Below, one piece after another: positions 13,268-20,245 of a stretch of 32,004 nt of DNA. The position numbers and the translations under genes were made by a program. The first letter of the stretch is position 1, and every line of letters starts with the position of its first letter. Source of the stretch: Anaerolinea sp. Its GTDB lineage: Bacteria > Chloroflexota > Anaerolineae > Anaerolineales > Villigracilaceae. The DNA is taken from contig DYPU01000024.1 in assembly GCA_020719725.1 (NCBI GenBank), positions 1 to 32,004 on the forward strand, written 5' to 3'. The notes under the pieces were generated by a model. That model ran no database searches. It had not been told where the DNA came from and saw only the letters and a program-made list of their open reading frames with translations.

Positions 13268-13317
13268 ATTGCTGTAAAAAATATGCTCTCACGAGCATTG
13301 CACTTAATTTCACAAAT

Positions 13318-13355
13318 CTATACTTTTATCTATACTTTTTTGTATAAAAGTATAG
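13318..13355. repeat. Nested direct and inverted repeat CTATACTTTT
   Basis: CTATACTTTT occurs at 13318-13327 and 13330-13339, and its reverse complement AAAAGTATAG at 13346-13355. The outer pair extends to a perfect 12-bp palindrome (13318-13329 with 13344-13355); the inner pair forms an alternative 10-bp stem with a 6-base loop. It lies 50 bp past the sensor kinase stop. No T-tract follows, so it is a weak terminator candidate; a regulator-binding site is the alternative. Confidence 0.6.
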
Positions 13356-13519
13356 TGCCTAATCATTTGATCCTTGTTATACATACTTTATGTTGTGCTG
13401 TTCTGTGTTTATGTAGCGCCTGCAAGTTTTTCAAGAGAAAAGTGCGTTTGCACGGCAACTCAACCTTTATCAACGGGTTAGCTTGTGCGCTTTCTGAAAT
13501 ATTTGGTGTGTGTATTTAA

Positions 13520-13675
13520 TGGATTCTTAAAAATTCCGCGGTAACTGCCCCATTGCCTGATGTTGTCCTGATTGACTTAAGTGACCCCCACACGAGACAA
13601 GCGTTGCATGTCGTCTCAGCATTGTTTTGGTTCGATGGCAGCCCCGGTACCTTTGAGATAAATACAACTTTCTAA
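13520..13675 (+). pseudogene. Possible remnant of a receiver-domain regulator
   Basis: A 51-codon open stretch with no ATG reads PLPDVVLIDLSDP followed by HTRQALHVVSALFWFDGSPG. The first part closely resembles the phospho-acceptor strand of receiver domains, and the spacing and second part recall NasT/ANTAR-type regulators, in which this strand is followed by an aliphatic helix and a short FxxDG-like strand. A stop lies immediately upstream and another at 13673, so only a central fragment would remain. Apart from this fragment and the repeat above, the 585-bp gap 13268-13852 shows only a candidate promoter. Assignment is by eye and weak. Confidence 0.28.
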
Positions 13676-13723
13676 AGAATTTATTGTTGCATCATGAGTA
13701 GCTGTGATATTTTTCTTGTCAGC

Positions 13724-13769
13724 TTAACTTGAGCAACCAAATAAAGGTTATAATTACCTCTGATATACT
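13724..13769 (+). promoter_or_regulatory. Candidate promoter of the repeat-peptide gene
   Basis: A perfect TATAAT (13749-13754) has a weak -35 match TTAACT (13724-13729) at 19-bp spacing. A second possible -10, TATACT (13764-13769), carries an extended TG at 13761-13762. Both lie 85-105 bp before the peptide start codon in AT-rich DNA. Which one is used, if either, cannot be told from sequence. Confidence 0.35.
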
Positions 13770-13852
13770 TCTCTTTAAGGCGTTTTCCCTTCACCAGAAA
13801 AGGTAGAAGGCCAATTCGTGAAACATTATCTTTAAAGAAAGGAGAATCCCCC

Positions 13853-14017
13853 ATGTCTAAAGAACTTGAGTTCTTAACTGCCAAAAGCGCCTCGTCCACC
13901 GACGACTGGAGCTGCATCGAAGCCTCCACCGACGACTGGAGCTGCATCGAAGCCTCCACCGACGACTGGAGCTGCATCGAAGCCTCCACTGACGATTGGA
14001 GCTGCATCGAAGCCTAA
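13853..14017 (+). CDS. Multi-core RiPP precursor peptide, four STDDWSCIEA units
   Basis: A 54-residue peptide: a 14-residue leader MSKELEFLTAKSAS followed by four exact tandem copies of STDDWSCIEA, ending at TAA directly after the last unit. The ATG has a strong AAAGGAG ribosome-binding site at 13838-13844 with 8-base spacing, which supports real translation. Each unit holds one Trp, one Cys, two Ser, one Thr and three acidic residues, giving several possible modification sites. Such repeats are typical of multi-core precursors whose units are modified and cut apart. Radical SAM, methylase and two peptidase genes follow directly. I recognise no named family. The alternative is a small structural or metal-binding repeat peptide; conservation of the unit together with its enzyme neighbours favours a RiPP substrate. 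The modification chemistry is unknown. Confidence 0.82.
   Translation: MSKELEFLTAKSASSTDDWSCIEASTDDWSCIEASTDDWSCIEASTDDWSCIEA
13895..14014 (+). repeat. Four tandem 30-bp in-frame repeats
   Basis: Units at 13895-13924, 13925-13954, 13955-13984 and 13985-14014. The first three are identical at DNA level; the fourth differs at two third-codon positions only (ACC to ACT, GAC to GAT), so all four encode the same ten residues. There are no spacers, unlike a CRISPR array. Confidence 0.97.
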
Positions 14018-14039
14018 TTTCATGCAATGGAAATCAGTA

Positions 14040-14078
14040 AAAATGGAGAGGATTTAGAAAGACAATCCTCTCCATTTT
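14040..14078 (+). terminator. Hairpin between precursor and radical SAM genes (terminator or attenuator)
   Basis: A perfect 15-bp stem: AAAATGGAGAGGATT (14040-14054) pairs with its reverse complement (14064-14078) around a 9-base loop. The 3' arm ends in TTTT, followed by CATTGTTTTGC. It starts 22 bp after the peptide stop and 111 bp before the radical SAM start. Partial termination here would give much more precursor mRNA than enzyme mRNA, a common arrangement in peptide natural-product operons. Confidence 0.8.
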
Positions 14079-14150
14079 CATTGTTTTGCTCTTCTGCAAA
14101 AATAAATTTTTGTTAATCACTGCACAGATATTTTTGAAAATTTGAAGGTT

Positions 14151-15416
14151 ATGGACAATCATCTCTTCCAGCGCGAGTTTTTTTCTTCTTTTCTTGGCCA
14201 ATGTAGTTTATGCGGCAAAGACATTTTTCAATCTACAATGAGTATTGCTGCGGGCAATGATTCAAAATGCGCTTTGTGCCATCATTCCTATAAAAAACTG
14301 TACGACTATTGGAAAGACCTAACCGGCAACCCGGAAGAGTTAAGAACGCTTGCGCGTACTAAAAGCGCTCGCGATTTTTTAAAGCGAATCATCGTGTCTT
14401 ATAGTCATAAGGGAGTGCATAGACCTTTGATTTTACCCAGCACTGTCAAATTGGAATTAACGAACCGTTGTAATCTAAAATGCAAACATTGTCTGGCGAA
14501 TGCTGGCTCCTCAAAAGCCGAACTCTCGATACAGGAAATTGAAGATGTTTTGGTGCAGGCAAAAAAACTTGGAGTGAGTGCCATTGGCTTGGTTGGTGGG
14601 GAGCCATTGTTGAGAGCAGATCTGGGCGATATCATTGATATCATCTATAACTTGCGAATGGCGTTTTCAATCAGTACAAACGGGATGCTGGTTACCGAAA
14701 AGGTTATCAAGACAATCAATCGCAAAAACCTGATTAAGGTATCTGTCAGCCTTGATGGTGATCAAGAATATCACAACCAACTCCGAGGTCACCCACAGGC
14801 CTATCAACATGCCTTGCGTGGCATCAAGCTACTTTCAGAGAATAACATTAAAACTGCCGTTGCAATGGTTATCTCGCGCGATAGTTGGCACATGATCGAG
14901 CATGTAATGAATGCTGCCATCGACCACGGCGCAACTTATTTCATGGTCAACGATCTTATTCCTGTTGGCAGAGGCATTGATATAGAAGATACCTGCCTGA
15001 CCTATCCTGAATATGTTGAACACACCACCCGGATGCGTGGCTATCGTAAAGTCTATGGTGACAAAATCGATATTCTCTGGCAAGGAATGAGACCTGAGGG
15101 GAAAAGCGATGATGAGATTGGAAGTTTTCTTACCAGTAAATGTGGCGCAGGTTTGACTGAGTTAACCATCGACCATGAAGGTTATGCTATTCCCTGCCCG
15201 TTCCTGCCCCGGACTAACGAAAATATTCTCAAAAAAAGCCTGGAAGAAATTTGGTATCGTTCCGAAGAGCTGGCGGTTTATCAAACCCGAGATGATTTGG
15301 AAGGGGGATGTGGCGCGTGCAGTCGCAAATTATCCTGTTCGGGTTGTCGCGCCAGAGCCTTGGGGCATACAGGAAGTCTCAAAGGTCCAGATGTACGTTG
15401 CCCTGTTTGTCAATAG
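14151..15416 (+). CDS. Radical SAM/SPASM peptide-modifying enzyme (predicted)
   Basis: A 421-residue radical SAM protein. The N-terminal region has two CxxC pairs (Cys18/21 and Cys40/43), a possible zinc ribbon. The [4Fe-4S]/SAM motif is CNLKCKHC (Cys107, 111, 114), followed by GGEP at 149-152. The C-terminus is a SPASM-type auxiliary cluster domain: Cys331, then GYAIPC (Cys349), then Cys387, 390, 396, 399 in CGACSRKLSCSGCRARA, and Cys417/420. SPASM enzymes commonly modify peptides (thioether or carbon-carbon crosslinks) or act in heme and PQQ pathways; the CxxCRARA element also occurs in NirJ/AhbC-like proteins. No PqqD-like recognition domain is visible. ATG 14151 is preferred over TTG 14142 because GAAGG precedes it, though closely. 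Its place right after the repeat peptide suggests that peptide is the substrate; this is inference. Confidence 0.88.
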   Translation: MDNHLFQREFFSSFLGQCSLCGKDIFQSTMSIAAGNDSKCALCHHSYKKLYDYWKDLTGNPEELRTLARTKSARDFLKRIIVSYSHKGVHRPLILPSTVKLELTNRCNLKCKHCLANAGSSKAELSIQEIEDVLVQAKKLGVSAIGLVGGEPLLRADLGDIIDIIYNLRMAFSISTNGMLVTEKVIKTINRKNLIKVSVSLDGDQEYHNQLRGHPQAYQHALRGIKLLSENNIKTAVAMVISRDSWHMIEHVMNAAIDHGATYFMVNDLIPVGRGIDIEDTCLTYPEYVEHTTRMRGYRKVYGDKIDILWQGMRPEGKSDDEIGSFLTSKCGAGLTELTIDHEGYAIPCPFLPRTNENILKKSLEEIWYRSEELAVYQTRDDLEGGCGACSRKLSCSGCRARALGHTGSLKGPDVRCPVCQ

Positions 15417-15444
15417 ATACTAAATAGGAAAGAGTCAAGCACCT

Positions 15445-16410
15445 ATGCTCACTCAAAAAAGAGGAATTGTCTACCCCATCGGCATCGGAAATTCCAAGCA
15501 ACAAATCACAGCCCAGGCAAAAGAGATTCTTGCCGGTGTTGATGTCATCGCCGGGCATTATGGTTTTATCGAACTGGCGCGGGAGTATCTCAACCCTGAT
15601 GCAAAAATTGTGGATGACCGCGAGGCCCGTAAACGCTCGGGCACTTTTGTTTTTTATCAGCAAAATCGTATATCGGCAGTTGTCACCGAGGCCTTGCAGG
15701 GCCAATCTGTGGCTGTTTTGTCGGGGGGCGATACCGGAATTTGGGGCATGGCTGGGGTGTTTCTGGAAGCGCAGCATGTTTTCGAGAATGCATTCGATGT
15801 GCAAGTTATTCCTGGCATTCCTACAATGGTAACGATTGCCGCCAAATTAGGTGCCCCCTTGCAAAACGGGTTTTCCCTGATCTCTATTGGTGACGAGGAT
15901 ACCCCTTTCGCGGTGATCGAGCAACGATTGAAAGGTGCCGCCCTGGGTGGAGGTGTTATCGTTCTGTATAAACTAATCTTGGAAAACCTGAATTATCCGC
16001 AATACTATCCCGAAGAGAAGTATCCCGAACTATTCCCGCCGAAGGAGAAGATGCTTTATCGCTGGCAAAGAACGTATGAAATCTTGCGCGAATATATCTC
16101 CCCAAAAACACCGATGGCGGTTGTTACCGATGTTAATGACCAGACCTCCAACTATTCAACCGCCACTGAAATGCTCGGCTCAGATGATGGTCGGGAAAAA
16201 ATCGTTATCGCCCCCTTTGATGATTTTCTTGCATTGACAGACACTTTTCGGTTTTTTACCACCGTCATTATTGGCGATGCCACCACCAAACAATTTGGCA
16301 ACGTGCTCATCACCCCACAGTGGAACTATAAATGGACCTACCATAAAGAAATGATGGCTGATATTGATGGATTGTCTTACCTGAAAGCACAAAAAGATTT
16401 CTTTGCATAA
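15445..16410 (+). CDS. Orphan tetrapyrrole-methylase-fold methyltransferase, CobJ/CbiH-like
   Basis: A 321-residue SAM-dependent methyltransferase of the tetrapyrrole methylase fold. The closest recognisable relatives are precorrin-3B C17-methyltransferases: IVYPIGIGN at the N-terminus, then SGGDTGIWGMAG (residues 93-104), VIPGIPTMV (121-129) and SLISIGDEDTPFAVIEQRL. The C-terminal 100 residues (WNYKWTYHKEMMADIDGLSY and upstream) are not familiar from CobJ. No other cobalamin or heme gene is present in the window. The same fold includes borosin-type peptide backbone N-methyltransferases, so a role in methylating the repeat peptide is a reasonable but unproven idea. The gene follows the radical SAM gene by 28 bp with AGGAAAGAG as ribosome-binding site. 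Fold assignment is strong, substrate open. Confidence 0.87.
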   Translation: MLTQKRGIVYPIGIGNSKQQITAQAKEILAGVDVIAGHYGFIELAREYLNPDAKIVDDREARKRSGTFVFYQQNRISAVVTEALQGQSVAVLSGGDTGIWGMAGVFLEAQHVFENAFDVQVIPGIPTMVTIAAKLGAPLQNGFSLISIGDEDTPFAVIEQRLKGAALGGGVIVLYKLILENLNYPQYYPEEKYPELFPPKEKMLYRWQRTYEILREYISPKTPMAVVTDVNDQTSNYSTATEMLGSDDGREKIVIAPFDDFLALTDTFRFFTTVIIGDATTKQFGNVLITPQWNYKWTYHKEMMADIDGLSYLKAQKDFFA

Positions 16411-16435
16411 TTATTCGGATAAAAAGGATTTAGAT

Positions 16436-17512
16436 ATGCGAGAAAAGACTCTAGCGTTACTGCGCGATTTGACCCAAGCCCACGGAGTCACTGGCTACGA
16501 AGATGAAGTGCGTAGGGTTTTCCGGAAAAATGTCTCTGGTGAGATTGTCACCGATCGACTGGGAAGTATTTACGTCCGTCGGCAGGGTACGGATGCTGCT
16601 CCCATTATTATGTTGGCAGGCCACCTCGACGAGGTGGGCTATGTGGTTCAATCCATCACGTCGGAGGGATATATCAAACTGGCTGCCCTGGGCGGCATTT
16701 GGTCGCACACTGTATTGGGCAATCGGTTGCGCATCAAGACCAGTGAAAGCCAACAAGTGATTGGTATCGTGGCATCTAAAGCAATTCACTATACTACTGA
16801 ACCCGAACGAGCTACTGTCATCCCAACAGAGGATATGTTCGTGGACGTGGGCGCAAAAAGCATCGAAGAAGCGCAACAGAAATACGGCATCCGCGTTGGG
16901 CAGCCCATCGTCTTCGATTCTAATTTCATCAACCCCGGCAATGGGGATATCGTTATTGCTAAAGCGCTGGACAATCGCGTTGGTGTAGGCGTTGCCATCG
17001 AGATTGCAAATGCGCTCTTGGAAATAAAACACCCAAATACAGTCTATTGCGGCGCTAACTCTCAAGAAGAGATTCATGGCCGGGGTGCCACAACTGCTGC
17101 CAATCTAATTAAACCGGATGTCGGCCTGGTTTTGGAGGGTATTCCCGCTGACGATTTTCCCGGTTCGAGCGTGGAAAGCCGCCAGGGCGCGATGGGAGCC
17201 GGAGTACAAATTCGTATTTTGGATGGTAGCGCCATCATGAATCACAAGTTAAACCAGTTTCTAATAGAAATTGCTGAAAGTCTAAAAATACCGTACCAGG
17301 TGACTGTACGCCGACGCGGCGGGACTGACGCCAGCCTAATTAATCTCAATAACATGGGTGTTCCAGTAGCAGTGTTAGGCATTCCAGTTCGTTATACCCA
17401 TACTGCCAATAGCATGATTGACACCAACGATTATTTTTATTGTCGGGATTTGTTAGTTGAAGTAATCAAACAATTGGACGATTCTGCCTATCGCCAATTT
17501 ATTGCTTATTAA
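16436..17512 (+). CDS. M42-family metallo-aminopeptidase
   Basis: A co-catalytic metal aminopeptidase of the M42 (FrvX/PepA-like tetrahedral) family, normally cytoplasmic, which trims short peptides from the N-terminus. The 358 residues match family length. Metal and catalytic residues are visible: His63 in AGHLDEVGY, Asp179 in KALDNRVGVGVA, Glu211/Glu212 in NSQEEIHGRGA, Glu234 in VLEGIPADDFPG and His322 in RYTHTANSMIDTND. The ATG at 16436 has AAAGGA eight bases upstream and is preferred over an earlier in-frame TTG inside the methylase gene's end. Within this cluster it may trim leader or separate core units of the repeat peptide; that role is inference from position. Confidence 0.92.
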   Translation: MREKTLALLRDLTQAHGVTGYEDEVRRVFRKNVSGEIVTDRLGSIYVRRQGTDAAPIIMLAGHLDEVGYVVQSITSEGYIKLAALGGIWSHTVLGNRLRIKTSESQQVIGIVASKAIHYTTEPERATVIPTEDMFVDVGAKSIEEAQQKYGIRVGQPIVFDSNFINPGNGDIVIAKALDNRVGVGVAIEIANALLEIKHPNTVYCGANSQEEIHGRGATTAANLIKPDVGLVLEGIPADDFPGSSVESRQGAMGAGVQIRILDGSAIMNHKLNQFLIEIAESLKIPYQVTVRRRGGTDASLINLNNMGVPVAVLGIPVRYTHTANSMIDTNDYFYCRDLLVEVIKQLDDSAYRQFIAY

Positions 17513-17532
17513 ATCCCCCAACCGGACTAATC

Positions 17533-18588
17533 ATGACAGGTTTGGCAGGAAAAACTCATCTACAAAGCAGAATCCATGTCTCAGTAGATTCCCGCATCGA
17601 ACTCTTATCTGTGATGCTACAAATGAGTGGATACGGAGCACGCTACCCTGGAAGAATAAATGACGACCCGTCTCCTTACCACCAAGACATAGAGCGTTAT
17701 TTTGGACGATACTCAGACCACGAATCTATTCGTCAATTTCGCAATCTCAATCTGTTGTTTTCAGGCGACCTGCCCGTTACTGTTACGCTGTATCTATCGC
17801 AACCTCCAAAGCTGGAAAACCGTGCTCCTTTTGACGAAATGGTTTGTACACGTGTCAAAGATGATACGGTTCTTTCACAATATGTCGCGGCTTTACGTCA
17901 ATTTGCAATGGATACAGATTTTTACATTTTTTTCGCAGCACATCGGGAGTACTACACATCTCTGATTGCCGACCACGAAAAATCTATTCGAGAGGGTAAT
18001 TATCTTCAAGCCCTCGAAAATTACTACGGATGGGAACAATCTGCTTATTTTGTGATTTTTGCACCTCTCTTAAAAACTGTAGCCTTTGGGCCGCGAGTAT
18101 ACAAAGATAATGGGGATATAGAAACTTATTGTGTTTTTCCCGCCTTTGATGTCGCCGAAGATGGTCGAATCACTTTCAAAACGGGTAAGGCACTACAAAA
18201 TCGCATTTTACACGAGTTTGGACATTCTTTCGTTAACCCCCTGGTGGAACAGCGTAAGGCTGAAATTGCGCCATACGCAAGATTAATGCAATCCCTTACT
18301 TATAACACCTTGGCAAATTACGGAAATGAATGGCATATCTCCGTTTACGAACATATTGTACGGGCTGTTACCACCCGACTAACTTATGAAGAATATGGGG
18401 CTGAGGCTGGCGAGAAAGAATTGCTGGCGCATGAGAAGCAGGGCTTTATTTATACCCGATTTTTATGCAAAAAAATGGAGTTGTATGAGAATATGCGCGA
18501 AACTTGGCCAACTTTTCAGGACTTCTTCCCTGAGTTAATCTGTGTATTTGATACTCTCGCAAAAGACATAAAACAATCTGATGCTTGA
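17533..18588 (+). CDS. DUF4932-type zinc metallopeptidase (predicted)
   Basis: A 351-residue protein with a gluzincin-style active site, HEFGH (His227, Glu228, His231), in the context RILHEFGHSFVNPLVEQ, which matches the DUF4932 family. The N-terminal SVDSRIELLSVMLQMSGYG and the YHQDIERYFGRYSDHESIR region also fit that family. A possible third ligand is a glutamate downstream in SVYEHIVRAVTTRLTYEEYG. Many DUF4932 proteins are secreted, but no signal peptide is seen here, so it is probably cytoplasmic. It starts 20 bp after the M42 gene and is likely co-transcribed, giving the cluster two different peptidases. The substrate is unknown; cleavage between peptide repeats is one possibility. Confidence 0.8.
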   Translation: MTGLAGKTHLQSRIHVSVDSRIELLSVMLQMSGYGARYPGRINDDPSPYHQDIERYFGRYSDHESIRQFRNLNLLFSGDLPVTVTLYLSQPPKLENRAPFDEMVCTRVKDDTVLSQYVAALRQFAMDTDFYIFFAAHREYYTSLIADHEKSIREGNYLQALENYYGWEQSAYFVIFAPLLKTVAFGPRVYKDNGDIETYCVFPAFDVAEDGRITFKTGKALQNRILHEFGHSFVNPLVEQRKAEIAPYARLMQSLTYNTLANYGNEWHISVYEHIVRAVTTRLTYEEYGAEAGEKELLAHEKQGFIYTRFLCKKMELYENMRETWPTFQDFFPELICVFDTLAKDIKQSDA

Positions 18589-18727
18589 ACCTAAAACTGG
18601 CAAACAAAAATCGCTGCAAAATATTCAATCGCTTCAAAACTGGCAGCGAGTCAACAAGAATAATGCCCGTTTTCAACCTGTATTGGACATTTCTCTTCTG
18701 TACATAGATAGATAAAGAAGAGTTTAT

Positions 18728-19480
18728 ATGAGTCTATTGACCACTTTCACTGACCCTCGGGACGGCACCATCTACCGCGTAGCGCAAATTGGCAAACAAT
18801 CCTGGCTGGCAGAAAATCTTAAATACCTGCCTCGGGTTGCCCCAACTGCTACGCGTCTATCTCTTCGGTTTTGGAAAAAAAACGCAAACCTTTCCGTCAC
18901 TCAACCCTATTACTACGTCTACGGCTATCAAGTTTGGAGCGTTACCCAGGCAAAATCTATTGCCAATTATCAAAACTATGGCGTTCTATACAATTGGCCC
19001 GCCGCAGTGCAAGCTTGCCCTCCCGGCTGGCATTTACCAACCGATGCCGAATGGGATCAATTGATCAATTTTATGATGACGGAACACCGCTTGTACAATG
19101 ACTGGGTTCACACCGACGGCGTGGGCAATGCCTTGAAATCGCGCCTCCAGATAGATACGCCCCTAGGTAACGCATTTAACACTAACGAACATCCCCGTTG
19201 GGAGTCGCACCATACCCCACCCCCAGAGCGGAAAACGATTTCTGTGGATGTCGGCGCACATTATGGGAATGATACGGTAGGCTTTTCGGCCCTGCCGAGC
19301 GGGCGTTTCGCTTATGACGCGTTCACTGAACTTGGGTTCCACGGCTTTTGGTGGTCTGCGAGCGAGTACTACGAGACCCGCGCCTGGTACCGCATGATGC
19401 GCCACGAATTTGGTGACGTAACCCGCTCGACCTTCGACAAGGCTGCGGGAATGAGCGTACGCTGTGTGCAGGATTATTAG
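18728..19480 (+). CDS. FISUMP-domain protein, copy 1
   Basis: A 250-residue protein that is almost entirely a Fibrobacter succinogenes major paralogous (FISUMP, TIGR02145) domain. Diagnostic segments in order: DGTIYRVAQIGKQSWLAENL, YYYVYGYQ, NYGVLYNWPAAVQACPPGWH, LPTDAEWDQL, GFSALPSGRFAYDAF, GFWWSASEY and the C-terminal MSVRCVQDY. The fold has general similarity to C-type-lectin/FGE-like folds. Known members are mostly exported lipoproteins of Bacteroidota and Fibrobacterota; this one has no signal peptide and would be cytoplasmic. ATG 18728 follows an AAAGAAG site. It is a paralogue of the protein at 20246, with a broken methyltransferase between them. Function unknown. Confidence 0.88.
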   Translation: MSLLTTFTDPRDGTIYRVAQIGKQSWLAENLKYLPRVAPTATRLSLRFWKKNANLSVTQPYYYVYGYQVWSVTQAKSIANYQNYGVLYNWPAAVQACPPGWHLPTDAEWDQLINFMMTEHRLYNDWVHTDGVGNALKSRLQIDTPLGNAFNTNEHPRWESHHTPPPERKTISVDVGAHYGNDTVGFSALPSGRFAYDAFTELGFHGFWWSASEYYETRAWYRMMRHEFGDVTRSTFDKAAGMSVRCVQDY

Positions 19481-19503
19481 CCATCTAAATATAGGAGTGT
19501 TTC

Positions 19504-20233
19504 ATGAGTAGACTTAAAAACCACCTAAAAAATCTGGTAGAACCGTTTTTGGTTAGGTTTTTTCCTCTCTGGTGGAAGAGATACAATGAATTGGGTTTTT
19601 GGAAGTATTGGAAAAAAACCGGCAGGCACTTCTCGAACACGCACTATGCTTATTTTTACACTACCCACTTTGGCTTAAATATCGGAAAAAGTCATTCTGG
19701 ATATTGGCTGCGGGCCAATGGGTAGCCTCGAATGGGCTTCCATGGCGGAGCGGCGCATTGGGCTGGATCCGCTCGCCAGGGAATATTTCAAACTGGGAGC
19801 CGCCCAGCACCAAATGGAGTACATGGATGCGTATTCCGAAAACATCCCGCTGGATGATGAAGAATGCCATGCAGTTTTTGCGTTTAATTCACTCGACCAT
19901 GTGGATAATATTTCCCAAACCATTACGGAGATTAAGCGCATTACTAAGCCTGGAGGCATTTTCCTCCTGCTGGTCGAAGTCAATCATCCGCCGACCTACT
20001 GTGAACCCATCAATTTAACTCCTAAATTCTTGCTGGAATCTTTTCAGCCCGAATTTGTCTGTGAAATGATGCATCTCTACCAGCCAGTGTTTCCAACATT
20101 ACTGTATGAATCCATTAAGGCGGATGTGCAACTAGCTCATCCGCAGGATAGCACTGAACACGGTTATTTCTCGGCTCGGTTCAGGCGTAGCGGCTCAGTA
20201 AATATGCTTTTGGCTGAATTCGGTAGCAGATAG
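19504..20233 (+). pseudogene. Class I SAM methyltransferase split by a frameshift
   Basis: Two adjacent frames together make one methyltransferase of about 242 residues. The first (from ATG 19504, AGGAG site 6 bases upstream) ends HFGLNIGK before shifting; the second frame then continues VILDIGCGPMGSLEW, the SAM-binding motif I, with LGLDP-like motif II (RIGLDPLAREYF), DAVFAF-like motif (CHAVFAFNSLDHV) and ITKPGGIFLLLVEV. The frames join exactly at an A5 run (19686-19690): removing one A restores the continuous protein. So this is a one-base insertion, a sequencing or assembly error, or, less likely, programmed frameshifting. The downstream part is intact and shows no other damage, which favours a recent event or error. 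The substrate is unknown. Confidence 0.85.
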
Positions 20234-20245
20234 ATAGTCTCATCC

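Noticed and set aside
13283-13519. 78-codon hydrophobic plus-strand frame after the sensor kinase
   Set aside because: It runs through the palindromic repeat, has no well-placed ribosome-binding site, and its composition reflects AT-rich DNA rather than a recognisable protein.
13681-14007. Minus-strand frame of 108 codons containing repeated MQLQSSVEAS
   Set aside because: It is the antisense shadow of the four 30-bp repeats; the plus-strand peptide has a strong ribosome-binding site, ATG and stop flush with the repeats.
13895-14014. Tandem 30-bp repeats as a CRISPR array
   Set aside because: The repeats are directly adjacent with no spacers, are in frame, and differ only at silent positions; no cas genes are present.
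15445-16410. True cobalamin biosynthesis gene cobJ
   Set aside because: No other corrin pathway gene lies in the window and the C-terminal region is unlike CobJ; kept as CobJ-like only.
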